Source of the DNA: Chloroflexota bacterium | GTDB lineage: Bacteria; Chloroflexota; Anaerolineae; Anaerolineales; Villigracilaceae | DNA length: 10,000 nucleotides | Assembly (NCBI GenBank): GCA_020217065.1 | Contig: JAIWOB010000130.1 | Span: forward strand, 1-10,000 | Direction of reading: 5' to 3' | In this document: one piece after another, positions 1-6,896 of the stretch | Layout: each line of letters begins with the position of its first letter | Position numbering within the stretch: position 1 is the first letter of the stretch | Made by a program: the position numbers and the translations under genes | Notes under the pieces: model-generated | Told to the model about the DNA's origin: nothing | The model's input: the letters and a program-made list of their open reading frames with translations, nothing else | The model's database searches: none

Positions 1-131
1 AAGCGGAGCTGCCCGACCTTCTGCTCTTCACCGCCACCAATGGCGACGCCCATTCCGTCCGTTTGCAGGGCGTTCAATCTTCAACAAACGATTTGGTCAC
101 CTGGAACGCCGCCGACTGGACGCTGAAATAA
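1..131 (+). CDS. C-terminal end of a probable ABC transporter solute-binding protein (partial)
   Basis: An open frame runs from the window edge to TAA at 129-131, giving the last 42 residues; the start lies outside the window. The tail ends in TWNAADWTLK. A Trp-containing tail of this kind is common at the end of family 5 (dipeptide/oligopeptide-type) extracellular solute-binding proteins, where the C-terminus returns to the first lobe. The main support is position: the stop codon directly abuts the start of a DppB/OppB-type permease, and a binding protein followed by two permeases is the usual order in these operons. The mature protein would sit outside the cytoplasmic membrane and hand substrate to the permease pair. 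The ligand cannot be read from this fragment. A different protein ending here is possible, since the visible part is too short for a domain assignment. Confidence 0.6.
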   Translation, partial: AELPDLLLFTATNGDAHSVRLQGVQSSTNDLVTWNAADWTLK

Positions 132-1175
132 ATGGCAACGTACATCGCCCGGCGCTTGATTCAAACCGTTGGACTGCTGTTTATCTTAAGCGTTTTGTTG
201 TTCGCGCTGGTCAACCTTGCGCCGGGCGGTCCCCTCGCCGGCCATGGACAAAGCCGTCACATCAACCCGGCGAAAATCGAATTGCTGAAACGCCAGTTCG
301 GCTTGGATAAACCGCTTCCTATGCAGTACCTCATCTGGCTGGTCGGCAACGATTGGATGCAGGTGGACGCGGACGGAGACGGCGCGCTGGACAGTTACGG
401 CGCACGCTTGGGAATCCTGCGCGGCGATTTCGGTTTTTCGTTCCGCACCCGACAACCCGTATTGACCGAAATCGGCTCCCGCCTGCCCAACACCATTTAC
501 CTCACCATCGTCACCCTGCTGGTTGCGGCGGCGATTGCCATCCCCATTGGAATCATCTCCGCCGTCCGTCAGTATTCGGCGTTCGACATTACCGTCACCA
601 CCTTTTCGTTTGCGGGTCAGGCAATTCCCGAATTTTGGCTGGGCTTGATTTTGATTCTCATCTTCTACGCCTGGCTCAAGAATCCTTTCACGGGCGCCCC
701 CCTGCTTCCGCCGGGCGGCATGACCTCGACCAACGCCGCCGGCTTTGACCTCGGCGACCGCGTGATTCACTTGATTTTGCCCGTCGCCACCGGCGCGCTC
801 GGCTGGATTGCCTGGTACTCGCGCTTTCTGCGTTCCAGCATGTTGGAAGTCATCCACCAGGATTATATCCGCACCGCCCGCGCCAAAGGGCTGAACAACT
901 GGAAAGTTCTTTACAAACACGCCCTGCGCAACGCGCTGATTCCGCTCATCACCCTGCTGGCGCTGGATATGCCGTATATTTTCAGCGGCGCGGTTTTCGT
1001 TGAATTCCTCTTCGCCTGGCCCGGCATGGGCAGACTGTACTATCAGGCTGCGCTCCAGCGCGACTACCCTGTGCTGATGGCGGTTCTCATCATTGGCGCC
1101 GGCTTTATCATCTTATCCAACCTGCTGGCGGACATTGTCTATGCCTGGCTCGACCCCCGAATTCGACTGGAATAG
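132..1175 (+). CDS. ABC transporter permease, DppB/OppB family
   Basis: This is one of the two membrane subunits of a peptide/opine/nickel-type ABC importer (BPD_transp_1 fold). The 347-residue product starts with the typical N-terminus, YIARRLIQT, followed by a transmembrane segment at about residues 11-31 and the PGGP turn at 31-34. More membrane segments lie at about 119-143, 160-181, 211-230, 269-291 and 313-338. The cytoplasmic ATPase-contact (EAA) loop is at 244-267, with DYIRTARAKGL and the following HALRNALIP. The ending DPRIRLE is characteristic of the family. The protein is slightly long because of an acidic insert around 79-87 in the first extracytoplasmic loop, followed by GILRGDFGFSF. 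ATG 132 is chosen because it follows the upstream TAA with no gap and gives the standard N-terminus. No clear Shine-Dalgarno sequence is visible, so translational coupling is likely. The substrate is unknown. Confidence 0.93.
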   Translation: MATYIARRLIQTVGLLFILSVLLFALVNLAPGGPLAGHGQSRHINPAKIELLKRQFGLDKPLPMQYLIWLVGNDWMQVDADGDGALDSYGARLGILRGDFGFSFRTRQPVLTEIGSRLPNTIYLTIVTLLVAAAIAIPIGIISAVRQYSAFDITVTTFSFAGQAIPEFWLGLILILIFYAWLKNPFTGAPLLPPGGMTSTNAAGFDLGDRVIHLILPVATGALGWIAWYSRFLRSSMLEVIHQDYIRTARAKGLNNWKVLYKHALRNALIPLITLLALDMPYIFSGAVFVEFLFAWPGMGRLYYQAALQRDYPVLMAVLIIGAGFIILSNLLADIVYAWLDPRIRLE

Positions 1176-1177
1176 CC

Positions 1178-2104
1178 ATGAGTCAACTTGCCAACCCGCC
1201 AGCGGCGCTCGACGCCCCATCCGCCAGCATGGCAAGCGGCGTATGGAAAAGATTTCGCAAACATCCGGGAGCCATCTTCGGCTTTGTCGTCATCTCCACC
1301 TTGATTATCCTCGCCCTGCTTGCGCCGCTCTCGCCCTACAACCCGGAAGCCTCCGAAATGGAAATTCGCAATCAGCCGCCGGCGTGGAATCACATCATGG
1401 GAACCGACGCCCTGGGGCGCGACCTGTTCACCCGCGTCCTCTACGGCGGGCGCGTCTCGCTGACGGTGGGGCTGCTCGTCGTCCTATTCTCCATTACCAT
1501 CGGCGTCCCCATCGGCGCGCTTGCCGGATATTACGGCGGCGCAGTGGACAGCGTGTTGATGCGGCTCACCGACGCTTTTCTCTCCCTGCCGTCTTTCCTC
1601 GTGCTGATTTTGCTCAGCGCGATTCTGCGGGAAGTGGAAGCCCCGCTCTTCGAGCGCAACAACGTCCTGACCATCAGCCTGGTCATCGGCGCGTTTGGCT
1701 GGACGACCTTTGCAAGATTGGTGCGCGCCGCGTTTTTGACCCTGCGCGAAACGGACTTTGTCGCCGCCGTCCGCGCCTTGGGCGGCTCCGACCTGCGGAT
1801 TATTCTCCGTCACATCCTGCCCAATGCCATCGGTCCGATTACAGTCGAAGCCACGCTGGAGTTTGGCTACGCCATCATCGAAGAATCAGGCTTGAGTTTT
1901 CTGGGATTCGGCATCCAGCCGCCCACCCCTTCGTGGGGCAACCTGCTCAGCAACGCGCAGGAGCATTTCACCAAATATCCCTGGCTGGCGATTTTTCCCG
2001 GGCTGATGATTTTCTTCAGCATCATTTCCATCAATTACATCGGCGACGGCTTGCGCGACGCCTTCGACCCATACAAAGTGCTCGAAAAAGTTGGAGAGGT
2101 TTAA
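1178..2104 (+). CDS. ABC transporter permease, DppC/OppC family
   Basis: This is the second permease subunit of the importer, 308 residues, which is normal for the family. The cytoplasmic N-terminal segment (about 1-28, with KRFRKHPGA) precedes the first membrane segment at 31-50. The family hallmark GTDALGRD is at 75-82, followed by RVLYGGRVSL. Further membrane segments lie at about 95-117, 135-150, 164-183, 222-244 and 270-290. The EAA loop is at 191-217 (DFVAAVRALGGSD, then RHILPNAIGP). The motif GLSFLGFGIQPPTPSWG at 238-254 is typical of DppC proteins. ATG follows the previous stop after 2 nt with no obvious Shine-Dalgarno sequence, consistent with coupling. Normally two ATPase genes (DppD/DppF-type) follow; here an intergenic repeat and methyltransferase genes follow instead, so the ATPases must lie upstream or elsewhere. 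Confidence 0.94.
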   Translation: MSQLANPPAALDAPSASMASGVWKRFRKHPGAIFGFVVISTLIILALLAPLSPYNPEASEMEIRNQPPAWNHIMGTDALGRDLFTRVLYGGRVSLTVGLLVVLFSITIGVPIGALAGYYGGAVDSVLMRLTDAFLSLPSFLVLILLSAILREVEAPLFERNNVLTISLVIGAFGWTTFARLVRAAFLTLRETDFVAAVRALGGSDLRIILRHILPNAIGPITVEATLEFGYAIIEESGLSFLGFGIQPPTPSWGNLLSNAQEHFTKYPWLAIFPGLMIFFSIISINYIGDGLRDAFDPYKVLEKVGEV

Positions 2105-2110
2105 TCTGAT

Positions 2111-2203
2111 TGTCATTGCGAGGGCGCTCTTGTCTTTTCGCCCGAAGCGACCCCCAAACGATGAGATTGTTTCGTCGGGAAAGGCTCCCTCCTCGCAACG
2201 ACA
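2111..2203. repeat. 93-bp palindromic repeat element with 13-bp terminal inverted repeats
   Basis: The left end TGTCATTGCGAGG (2111-2123) and the right end CCTCGCAACGACA (2191-2203) are inverted copies matching at 12 of 13 positions. Inside, CCCGA (2141-2145) can pair with TCGGG (2175-2179), so an RNA copy could fold into a branched hairpin. There is no ORF and no clear target-site duplication. Elements starting TGTCATTGCGAG are a familiar intergenic repeat type in several bacterial groups; that recollection has not been checked against this genome. It lies between the permease stop and the ribosome binding site of the first methyltransferase, so it separates the transport and methyltransferase parts of the locus. 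Confidence 0.75.
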
Positions 2204-2216
2204 TTGCGCCCAACAA

Positions 2217-2221
2217 AGGAG
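2217..2221 (+). promoter_or_regulatory. Ribosome binding site of the first MttB-family gene
   Basis: AGGAG, within AAAGGAGA, lies 8 nt before ATG 2230. It is the strongest Shine-Dalgarno sequence in the window and fixes the start of the first methyltransferase gene. It lies outside the palindromic repeat that ends at 2203. Confidence 0.8.
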
Positions 2222-2229
2222 AATAGCTT

Positions 2230-3681
2230 ATGACCGGTGACCGCCCCGCCCTCGAACCGCTTCGCTCCGCATACAGGCTCCAATATCTGACCGACGAGCA
2301 ACTGGATAAACTCCAGGAAGCCACGCTGGACATCCTCGAAAATGTCGGCGTGAAGTTCCCCTCGGAGAAGGCGTTGAACGTGTTCCTCGAACACGGCGCA
2401 ATCGTGGACAAAGCCGCACAGATTGTAAAAATCAAACGCGACATGGTTTTCAAAGCGCTGAAAACCGCGCCGCGTTATTTTGTGATGGGCGCGCGCGTCC
2501 CCGAATATGACCTGCATCTTCAGGACGGCGTCACCTACTTCACCACCGACGGCTGCGGCGTGGAAGTCGTTGACCTCGACAGCGGCGTCCCGCGCTCCTC
2601 CAGGAAGGCGGACGTGGGAATGATGGCGCGAGTGGCGGATTATCTGCCTTCGATTGCCTTCTACTGGCCCATGGTCAGCGCCCAAGACTTCGGGCGGACG
2701 GCTCCGCTTCACGAGTTGGACGCCAGTTGGAACAACACAGTCAAGCACGTCCAATCCGAGACGGTGATGGGTAAGCGGGAAGCGCAATACGCTGTGGAGA
2801 TGTCCACTGTCATCACGGGAAGCAAAGAGGAATTACGCAAGCGTCCCCCGCTTACCTCGTTGATTTGCACCATCGCGCCGCTGATGCAGGACGAACCCGG
2901 CATCGAAGCCGCGATGGTCTTCGCCGAAGCGGGCATCCCCGTCGGTTTTTTGTCCATGCCGACGCTTGGCACCACCGCCCCGGCGACCATGGCGGGCGCG
3001 CTGGCGATGGGCGACGCGGAAAATATCAGCGCGATTGTTTTGCTGCAACTGATGTACCCCGGCTGCCCGGTTTATCATTCGATTATGCAAGCCTGGGCGG
3101 ACATGCGAACCGGCGGCTACATCAGTTACGCCCGCGACGCGCGCGGACGTTACGGCACAGTGGAAATTGCCCACCATTGGGGCATCCCTTCGCTGGGCGC
3201 ATGTTACGGCACCGACTCAACGAAGGCTGGAACCTGGCAATCCGCCGCCGAACCCGCCCTCGACCCATTCCTCGCAGGGCTGACCAGCCCAGAGATTGTC
3301 ACCGGCATGGGGCTGGCGCGGACTTACACCCGCCTCTACCCCGAACAAATCATCCTCGATGAAGACCTTTATCAGCGCGCCCGCGCCTACCTGATGCAAA
3401 TGGAAGTGAACGAAGAGACTCTCGCGCTGGACGCCATCCGCAGCGTAGGTCCTGGCGGACACTTCCTCGGACAGCGGCACACCCGCGACCACATGAAAAC
3501 CCTGCTCACGCGCGGCGTCACTCATCAACTGGACGGAAACAACAAATACCGCGACCCGCACGAATTCGCCCGCGAGAAGGTTCGCTCGATTCTCCAAACT
3601 CACCAACCCGAACCGCTCGAAGCGGAAAAGCAAACCGAACTGACCCGCATCCTCGCCGCTGCCGATAAGGAACTGACGTAA
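2230..3681 (+). CDS. MttB-superfamily corrinoid methyltransferase, non-pyrrolysine (paralog 1)
   Basis: The 483-residue soluble protein matches the trimethylamine:corrinoid methyltransferase family (Pfam MTTB, TIM-barrel) over its whole length. Family members transfer a methyl group from a tertiary or quaternary amine to the cobalt of a small corrinoid protein. Visible landmarks are an N-terminal helical region with LQEATLDILENVGV (about 29-42), TDGCGVE (106-112), KHVQSETVMG (172-181), AEAGIPVGFLSM (232-243), DMRTGGY (291-297), HHWGIP (315-320) and VGPGGHFL (406-413). The frame has no TAG and ends in TAA, so it carries no pyrrolysine, unlike archaeal MttB. The region near residues 320-335 is, by length, where that residue would be expected. 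Characterised non-Pyl relatives act on glycine betaine (MtgB), proline betaine (MtpB) or carnitine (MtcB). Which substrate applies here cannot be read from sequence alone. Its closest neighbour in sequence is the next gene. No symbol is given because true MttB activity is not implied. Confidence 0.93.
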   Translation: MTGDRPALEPLRSAYRLQYLTDEQLDKLQEATLDILENVGVKFPSEKALNVFLEHGAIVDKAAQIVKIKRDMVFKALKTAPRYFVMGARVPEYDLHLQDGVTYFTTDGCGVEVVDLDSGVPRSSRKADVGMMARVADYLPSIAFYWPMVSAQDFGRTAPLHELDASWNNTVKHVQSETVMGKREAQYAVEMSTVITGSKEELRKRPPLTSLICTIAPLMQDEPGIEAAMVFAEAGIPVGFLSMPTLGTTAPATMAGALAMGDAENISAIVLLQLMYPGCPVYHSIMQAWADMRTGGYISYARDARGRYGTVEIAHHWGIPSLGACYGTDSTKAGTWQSAAEPALDPFLAGLTSPEIVTGMGLARTYTRLYPEQIILDEDLYQRARAYLMQMEVNEETLALDAIRSVGPGGHFLGQRHTRDHMKTLLTRGVTHQLDGNNKYRDPHEFAREKVRSILQTHQPEPLEAEKQTELTRILAAADKELT

Positions 3682-3699
3682 ATACTTGAACCGCCGAGA

Positions 3700-3750
3700 C
3701 ACGGAGACGCCGAGAAAAAATAAAAAACTCCGCGCCTCAGCGTCTCCGTG
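3700..3750. repeat. Inverted repeat between methyltransferase genes 1 and 2
   Basis: CACGGAGACGCCGAG (3700-3714) and CTCAGCGTCTCCGTG (3736-3750) are inverted copies matching at 14 of 15 positions, with a 21-nt A-rich loop. The arms resemble a widespread bacterial intergenic repeat built on the words GAGACGC and GCGTCTCCG. There is no U-tract directly after the right arm, so it is not a classic intrinsic terminator. A separate perfect 12-bp palindrome, TAAAAGCTTTTA, follows at 3752-3763. It ends 19 nt before the weak ribosome binding site (GAGAG, 3783-3787) of the next gene. Confidence 0.7.
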
Positions 3751-3790
3751 GTAAAAGCTTTTAGCCTTCCAATACCCGAAAAGAGAGCCT

Positions 3791-5251
3791 ATGTTTTCTG
3801 AAACGCCACCGCTTCAACCAATCAAACCCAGCCGTCACTTTCATGTGATTGACGAGGAGCAGATTCAGCAACTGGCGAACGGCACGCTCGAAATCCTGGC
3901 GGAGACGGGCGTGCATTGCCCCTCGGAAAAATGCCTGAAGATTTACGCTGAACACGGCGCGCAGGTTGACTTCGACAAGCGGATTGTGCGCCTCGCTCCG
4001 GAACTGGTCAAGTCGTCGCTGGCGGCTGCGCCGCGCTATTACACGATGGGAGCGCGTTCCCCCGCCCACGACATCCGCCTCGACGGCAGCGCCTTGTACT
4101 GCTCCACCGACGGCTGCGGCGTCGAAACGATTGACTTCGCCACCCGGCAGCGCCGCCCCTCCCGTAAGCAGGACATTGCGGACATGGCGCGCATCGCCGA
4201 CTACCTGACCTCCATCGGGTTTTACTGGCCCATCGTCAGCGCGGCGGACTACCCCAGCGTTTCGCCCCTGCACGAACTCGACGCCTCATTCAACAACACG
4301 GTCAAGCACGTCCAGTCTGAAACGGTGATGGGGGAACAGTTGGGAAAATACGCCATCGAAATGGCAAAGGTCGTCGCGCAAAATGAAGAGACCATGCGAA
4401 AGCGTCCGCCGCTTTCGCTGTTGGTTTGTTGCATTGCTCCGCTCGCGCAGGACAAGGAAGGCATGGAGTCCGCGTTGATGTTTGCGGAAGCGGGGCTGCC
4501 CGTCGGCTTCATGTCTATGGCAAACGTCGGCTCGACGGGACCCGCCACCTTAGCCGGGACAGTCGTCGCCGGAGATGCGGAAATCGTCTCGGCGCTGGTC
4601 TTGATTCAAATGGCGCATCCCGGCGCGCCTGTTTTTCATTCATTCATGCCGGGCATTGCCAATCCGCGCACGGGGGCGTACATGGCGACCGCCTGGGAAG
4701 GAACCCTGCTCTATCCCGTCGGCGTGGAGATGGCGCATCACTGGGGGGTGCCAACCCTCGCCGGGGTCTTCGCCACCGACGGACAATTTCCGGGCTGGCA
4801 AACGGCTGGGGACGCGGAATCCTCTTTGATGTTGTGCGCGCTCGCAGGCGCGGAAACAGGCGCGGGCTTGGGCTTGGTCGAATCCTGCAAATTGCTCTAT
4901 CCCGAAGAAATCATTCTCGACAGCGATATTTATCACCGCGTCCGCATCGAGGCGGCGGGACTCGACACCAGCCGCGAGGCGCTCGCGCTGGATGTCATCA
5001 AGGCGGTCGGACCGCGCAGTCATTATCTCGGTCAGCGCCACACGCGCGACAACATGCGAAAAAGGGTTTTATCGGAGGTGGCAAACCAAACCAGCCCGTC
5101 TGGAGGAATGCGCGACCCCATCGAGGTCGCCCGCGAAAAAGCGGACTGGATTTTGAAACATCACCACCCTCCTCCTTTGGAAGTTCAACAGCAAAAGGAA
5201 TTAACTCGCATCCTGGCGGGGGCGGAGCGGGAGATTGGAGGAAGAGAATGA
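3791..5251 (+). CDS. MttB-superfamily corrinoid methyltransferase, non-pyrrolysine (paralog 2)
   Basis: The 486-residue protein belongs to the same family and is the closest relative of the preceding gene in this window. Aligned by eye, about half of the N-terminal residues are identical. Shared blocks include TDGCGVE near 106-112, HELDAS followed by NNTVKHVQSETVMG, AEAG-PVGF-SM, HHWG-P and LGQRHTRD. Key positions fall at nearly identical residue numbers, which supports an old tandem duplication. It differs at the conserved C-terminal loop, reading VGPRSHYL (406-413) where paralogs 1 and 4 have VGPGGHFL. It also has a different segment after HHWGVP (TLAGVFATDGQFPGW). No TAG occurs in frame and the stop is TGA. 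A corrinoid methyltransferase role on a methylated amine is inferred from family, and the changed loop suggests a different substrate or partner. The start is ATG with a weak GAGAG 3 nt upstream. Confidence 0.92.
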   Translation: MFSETPPLQPIKPSRHFHVIDEEQIQQLANGTLEILAETGVHCPSEKCLKIYAEHGAQVDFDKRIVRLAPELVKSSLAAAPRYYTMGARSPAHDIRLDGSALYCSTDGCGVETIDFATRQRRPSRKQDIADMARIADYLTSIGFYWPIVSAADYPSVSPLHELDASFNNTVKHVQSETVMGEQLGKYAIEMAKVVAQNEETMRKRPPLSLLVCCIAPLAQDKEGMESALMFAEAGLPVGFMSMANVGSTGPATLAGTVVAGDAEIVSALVLIQMAHPGAPVFHSFMPGIANPRTGAYMATAWEGTLLYPVGVEMAHHWGVPTLAGVFATDGQFPGWQTAGDAESSLMLCALAGAETGAGLGLVESCKLLYPEEIILDSDIYHRVRIEAAGLDTSREALALDVIKAVGPRSHYLGQRHTRDNMRKRVLSEVANQTSPSGGMRDPIEVAREKADWILKHHHPPPLEVQQQKELTRILAGAEREIGGRE

Positions 5252-5283
5252 ACGATGCCCTCTTCCTTCAGGAGCGGGTGTAA
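5248..5283 (+). other. Possible 11-codon mini-ORF overlapping the end of paralog 2
   Basis: ATGA at 5248-5251 overlaps the stop of the preceding gene. GGAGG (5237-5241) is placed 6 nt before this ATG. The frame encodes MNDALFLQERV and stops at TAA 5281-5283. The layout is that of a coupled downstream gene, but the product is tiny and I recognise nothing in it. It could be a leader peptide, the residue of a lost gene, or chance, because the GGAGG bases also encode the Gly-Gly near the end of paralog 2. Confidence 0.2.
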
Positions 5284-5394
5284 CTTCCCGAGCAAGCAGC
5301 CTCTCCTGGCGCAAGAGACCTTTGGCGGAACAAATTCAACCGCCGCATTCACCTAACTCCCTAAGCAAGTGAGTTCTGTAAGGTTTAATCAAAT

Positions 5395-5416
5395 TCCAAC
5401 GTCAGGCGACGTTGGA
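5395..5416. repeat. Perfect 9-bp hairpin just upstream of paralog 3
   Basis: TCCAACGTC (5395-5403) and GACGTTGGA (5408-5416) are exact inverted copies around the 4-nt loop AGGC. The hairpin ends 10 nt before the Shine-Dalgarno sequence at 5427-5432. It is followed by CTCCAAAACC, not a U-tract, so it does not look like a standard terminator. It may be a repeat-family copy, an operator-like dyad or an mRNA leader hairpin. If the upstream GTG at 5369 were used it would lie inside the coding region, which argues against that start. The remainder of the 5252-5440 gap shows nothing I can name. Confidence 0.65.
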
Positions 5417-5426
5417 CTCCAAAACC

Positions 5427-5432
5427 AGGAAG
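5427..5432 (+). promoter_or_regulatory. Ribosome binding site that decides the start of paralog 3
   Basis: AGGAAG lies 8 nt before ATG 5441. The longer frame opens at GTG 5369, which has no purine-rich Shine-Dalgarno sequence before it (CTCCCTAAGCAA). The ATG also gives an N-terminus that lines up with the other three paralogs. Confidence 0.75.
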
Positions 5433-5440
5433 CAAAATCT

Positions 5441-6886
5441 ATGGAAACCAATCTAAGAGTTCTATCGGAGAATGAAGTCGCGCAAGTCCATGAGCGCACG
5501 CTTTCGACGCTGGCGGTCATCGGCGTGCGCGTGGACACGGAGCGGGGACGCAAAATTCTCAAGAAAGCCGGCGCGGACGTTAACCCCGTCACCCACATCG
5601 TCCGCTTCCCGCGCGGGTTTGTGGAAGACTGTTTGAATAGCGCCCCGCGCAAATTCTCGCTCGGCGGCAGGCGTCCGGGCTGGACGTTTCCGCTCAATGA
5701 AAATCAATGCTCGCTGGTCGCGGACGGCGGCGCGTCCTACGTCATTGACGGACGGACGGGCAAACGGCATAACGCCAATTATCAAGATTGGCTGGACGCC
5801 ACCCGCCTGATTGATTCCATTGACGAGGTCGGAGTCTACTGGTCAATGGTGGACCCCGGCTTCGCGCAGGAATCCATCGGAGCGTTTGTCGGCTACTTCC
5901 GACAGATGGCGCGCAACTTCTCAAAGCATTTGCAGGATTCGACTCACACGGCGGAACAAACCCGCTGGGCGCTCGAAATTTTGGGGACAATCTTCGGCGG
6001 GAAGGAAAACATCCGCAAGTTGAATCCGTTTTCGTTTTTGATTACCCCCGTTTCGCCAATGGTCATCGAAGCCGACCACACCGACGCCTTCCTCGAAACC
6101 ATCGGCTGGGGAATCCCCGCCGCCATCATGCCAATGCCGATGTTCGGCGGCACGTCGCCCGCCAGCCTGATTTCCACCCTGCTGCTAGCCAACTGCGAGA
6201 CGCTCGCCATGCTCTGCCTTGTGCAAGCCGCCGCGCCCGGCACGCCCGTCGTTTACGCCCCCTGTCCTTCGATTATGGACCCGTACACGGGACGTTTCAC
6301 CGGCAGCGAGGTGGAACACGGTCTGCTTGGCGCGGCGGTGACCGAGATGGCGCATTTTTACGGCTTGCCTGTTGAAGCCTCCGCCGGCAGTTCGGGACAT
6401 TACGTGCCGGGCGTCCGCGCTGGATATGAACGCGCCCTGAACTGGTCAATGGTTACGCTTGCATGGCCCGACCTGCTGGTGGGTCCCGGTTTGCTGGGCG
6501 GTTCGATGTTCCTCAGCCTCGAACAGTTGCTCATTGACGTGGAAGTCTTTCGCCGTTCTTCGCGCCTTTCTTCAGGCATCAACACTCACGTTAAGGAGTG
6601 GCTCGAAGTTGACCTCGCCGCCGTCGGACATGGCGGAAACTTTCTCAACCGCCGCTCTACGCTGGAAGCGCTGCGCGACGGCGAAGAGGTTTACATGTCG
6701 GACTACGACGCCAGCGACTCCTACGAGACCTGGTCCGCGCCGGGCAAGCCAACCTTTTTGGACGAATTGAAAGACCAGGCGCAGAAAATCATCCAGACCC
6801 ATCAGCCGCTTCCCTTCGACGAAGGCGTGGAGCGCGAATTGGACAAAATCGAACAACGCGCCCGCGAAGGCGTCAAGGTTGTGTAA
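5441..6886 (+). CDS. MttB-superfamily corrinoid methyltransferase, non-pyrrolysine (paralog 3)
   Basis: With the start set at ATG 5441 (see the ribosome binding site entry) the product is 481 residues, in line with its neighbours; GTG 5369 would add 24 unconserved residues. The family pattern is clear: the N-terminal helix LSENEVAQVHERTL, SKHLQDSTHT (161-170) in place of the KHVQSET block, PMPMFGGTSPAS (231-242), YTGRFTG (282-288), HFYGLP (305-310), and VGHGGNFL (395-402) in place of VGPGGHFL. The stretch AGYERALNWS followed by a hydrophobic helix and LVGPGLLGGSM differs from paralogs 1 and 2, so this is a separate branch of the superfamily. No in-frame TAG occurs, hence no pyrrolysine. It is probably a cytoplasmic methyltransferase that feeds a corrinoid protein from a methylated amine. 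The Pro-to-His and His-to-Asn changes in the C-terminal loop could mark a different substrate. The real substrate is not determinable here. Confidence 0.92.
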   Translation: METNLRVLSENEVAQVHERTLSTLAVIGVRVDTERGRKILKKAGADVNPVTHIVRFPRGFVEDCLNSAPRKFSLGGRRPGWTFPLNENQCSLVADGGASYVIDGRTGKRHNANYQDWLDATRLIDSIDEVGVYWSMVDPGFAQESIGAFVGYFRQMARNFSKHLQDSTHTAEQTRWALEILGTIFGGKENIRKLNPFSFLITPVSPMVIEADHTDAFLETIGWGIPAAIMPMPMFGGTSPASLISTLLLANCETLAMLCLVQAAAPGTPVVYAPCPSIMDPYTGRFTGSEVEHGLLGAAVTEMAHFYGLPVEASAGSSGHYVPGVRAGYERALNWSMVTLAWPDLLVGPGLLGGSMFLSLEQLLIDVEVFRRSSRLSSGINTHVKEWLEVDLAAVGHGGNFLNRRSTLEALRDGEEVYMSDYDASDSYETWSAPGKPTFLDELKDQAQKIIQTHQPLPFDEGVERELDKIEQRAREGVKVV

Positions 6887-6896
6887 ATTACTTCCA

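Noticed and set aside
186..920. A long minus-strand open frame opposite the first permease.
   Set aside because: The translation is low-complexity, rich in Gly, Gln, Asp and Arg, and mirrors the codon bias of the real gene. Nothing supports expression.
1093..2109. A long open frame overlapping the second permease in another plus-strand frame.
   Set aside because: It is a shadow of the DppC-type gene: Arg/His/Pro-rich with no domain pattern, whereas the permease in the other frame is fully conserved.
2113..2787. A minus-strand open frame opposite the start of paralog 1.
   Set aside because: It is the antisense shadow of a clear MttB-family gene and runs into the intergenic repeat.
4426..5283. 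A 285-codon plus-strand frame inside paralog 2.
   Set aside because: It is Arg/Gly-rich shadow translation with no recognisable fold, fully nested in a conserved gene.
5376..5394. A TTTAAT box (5385-5390) as a promoter -10 element for paralog 3.
   Set aside because: No acceptable -35 element lies at 16-18 bp upstream; the match alone is too weak to annotate.
5369..5440. GTG 5369 as the start of paralog 3, adding 24 residues.
   Set aside because: There is no Shine-Dalgarno sequence before it, the added residues have no counterpart in the paralogs, and the stretch contains the hairpin. ATG 5441 has AGGAAG at good spacing.
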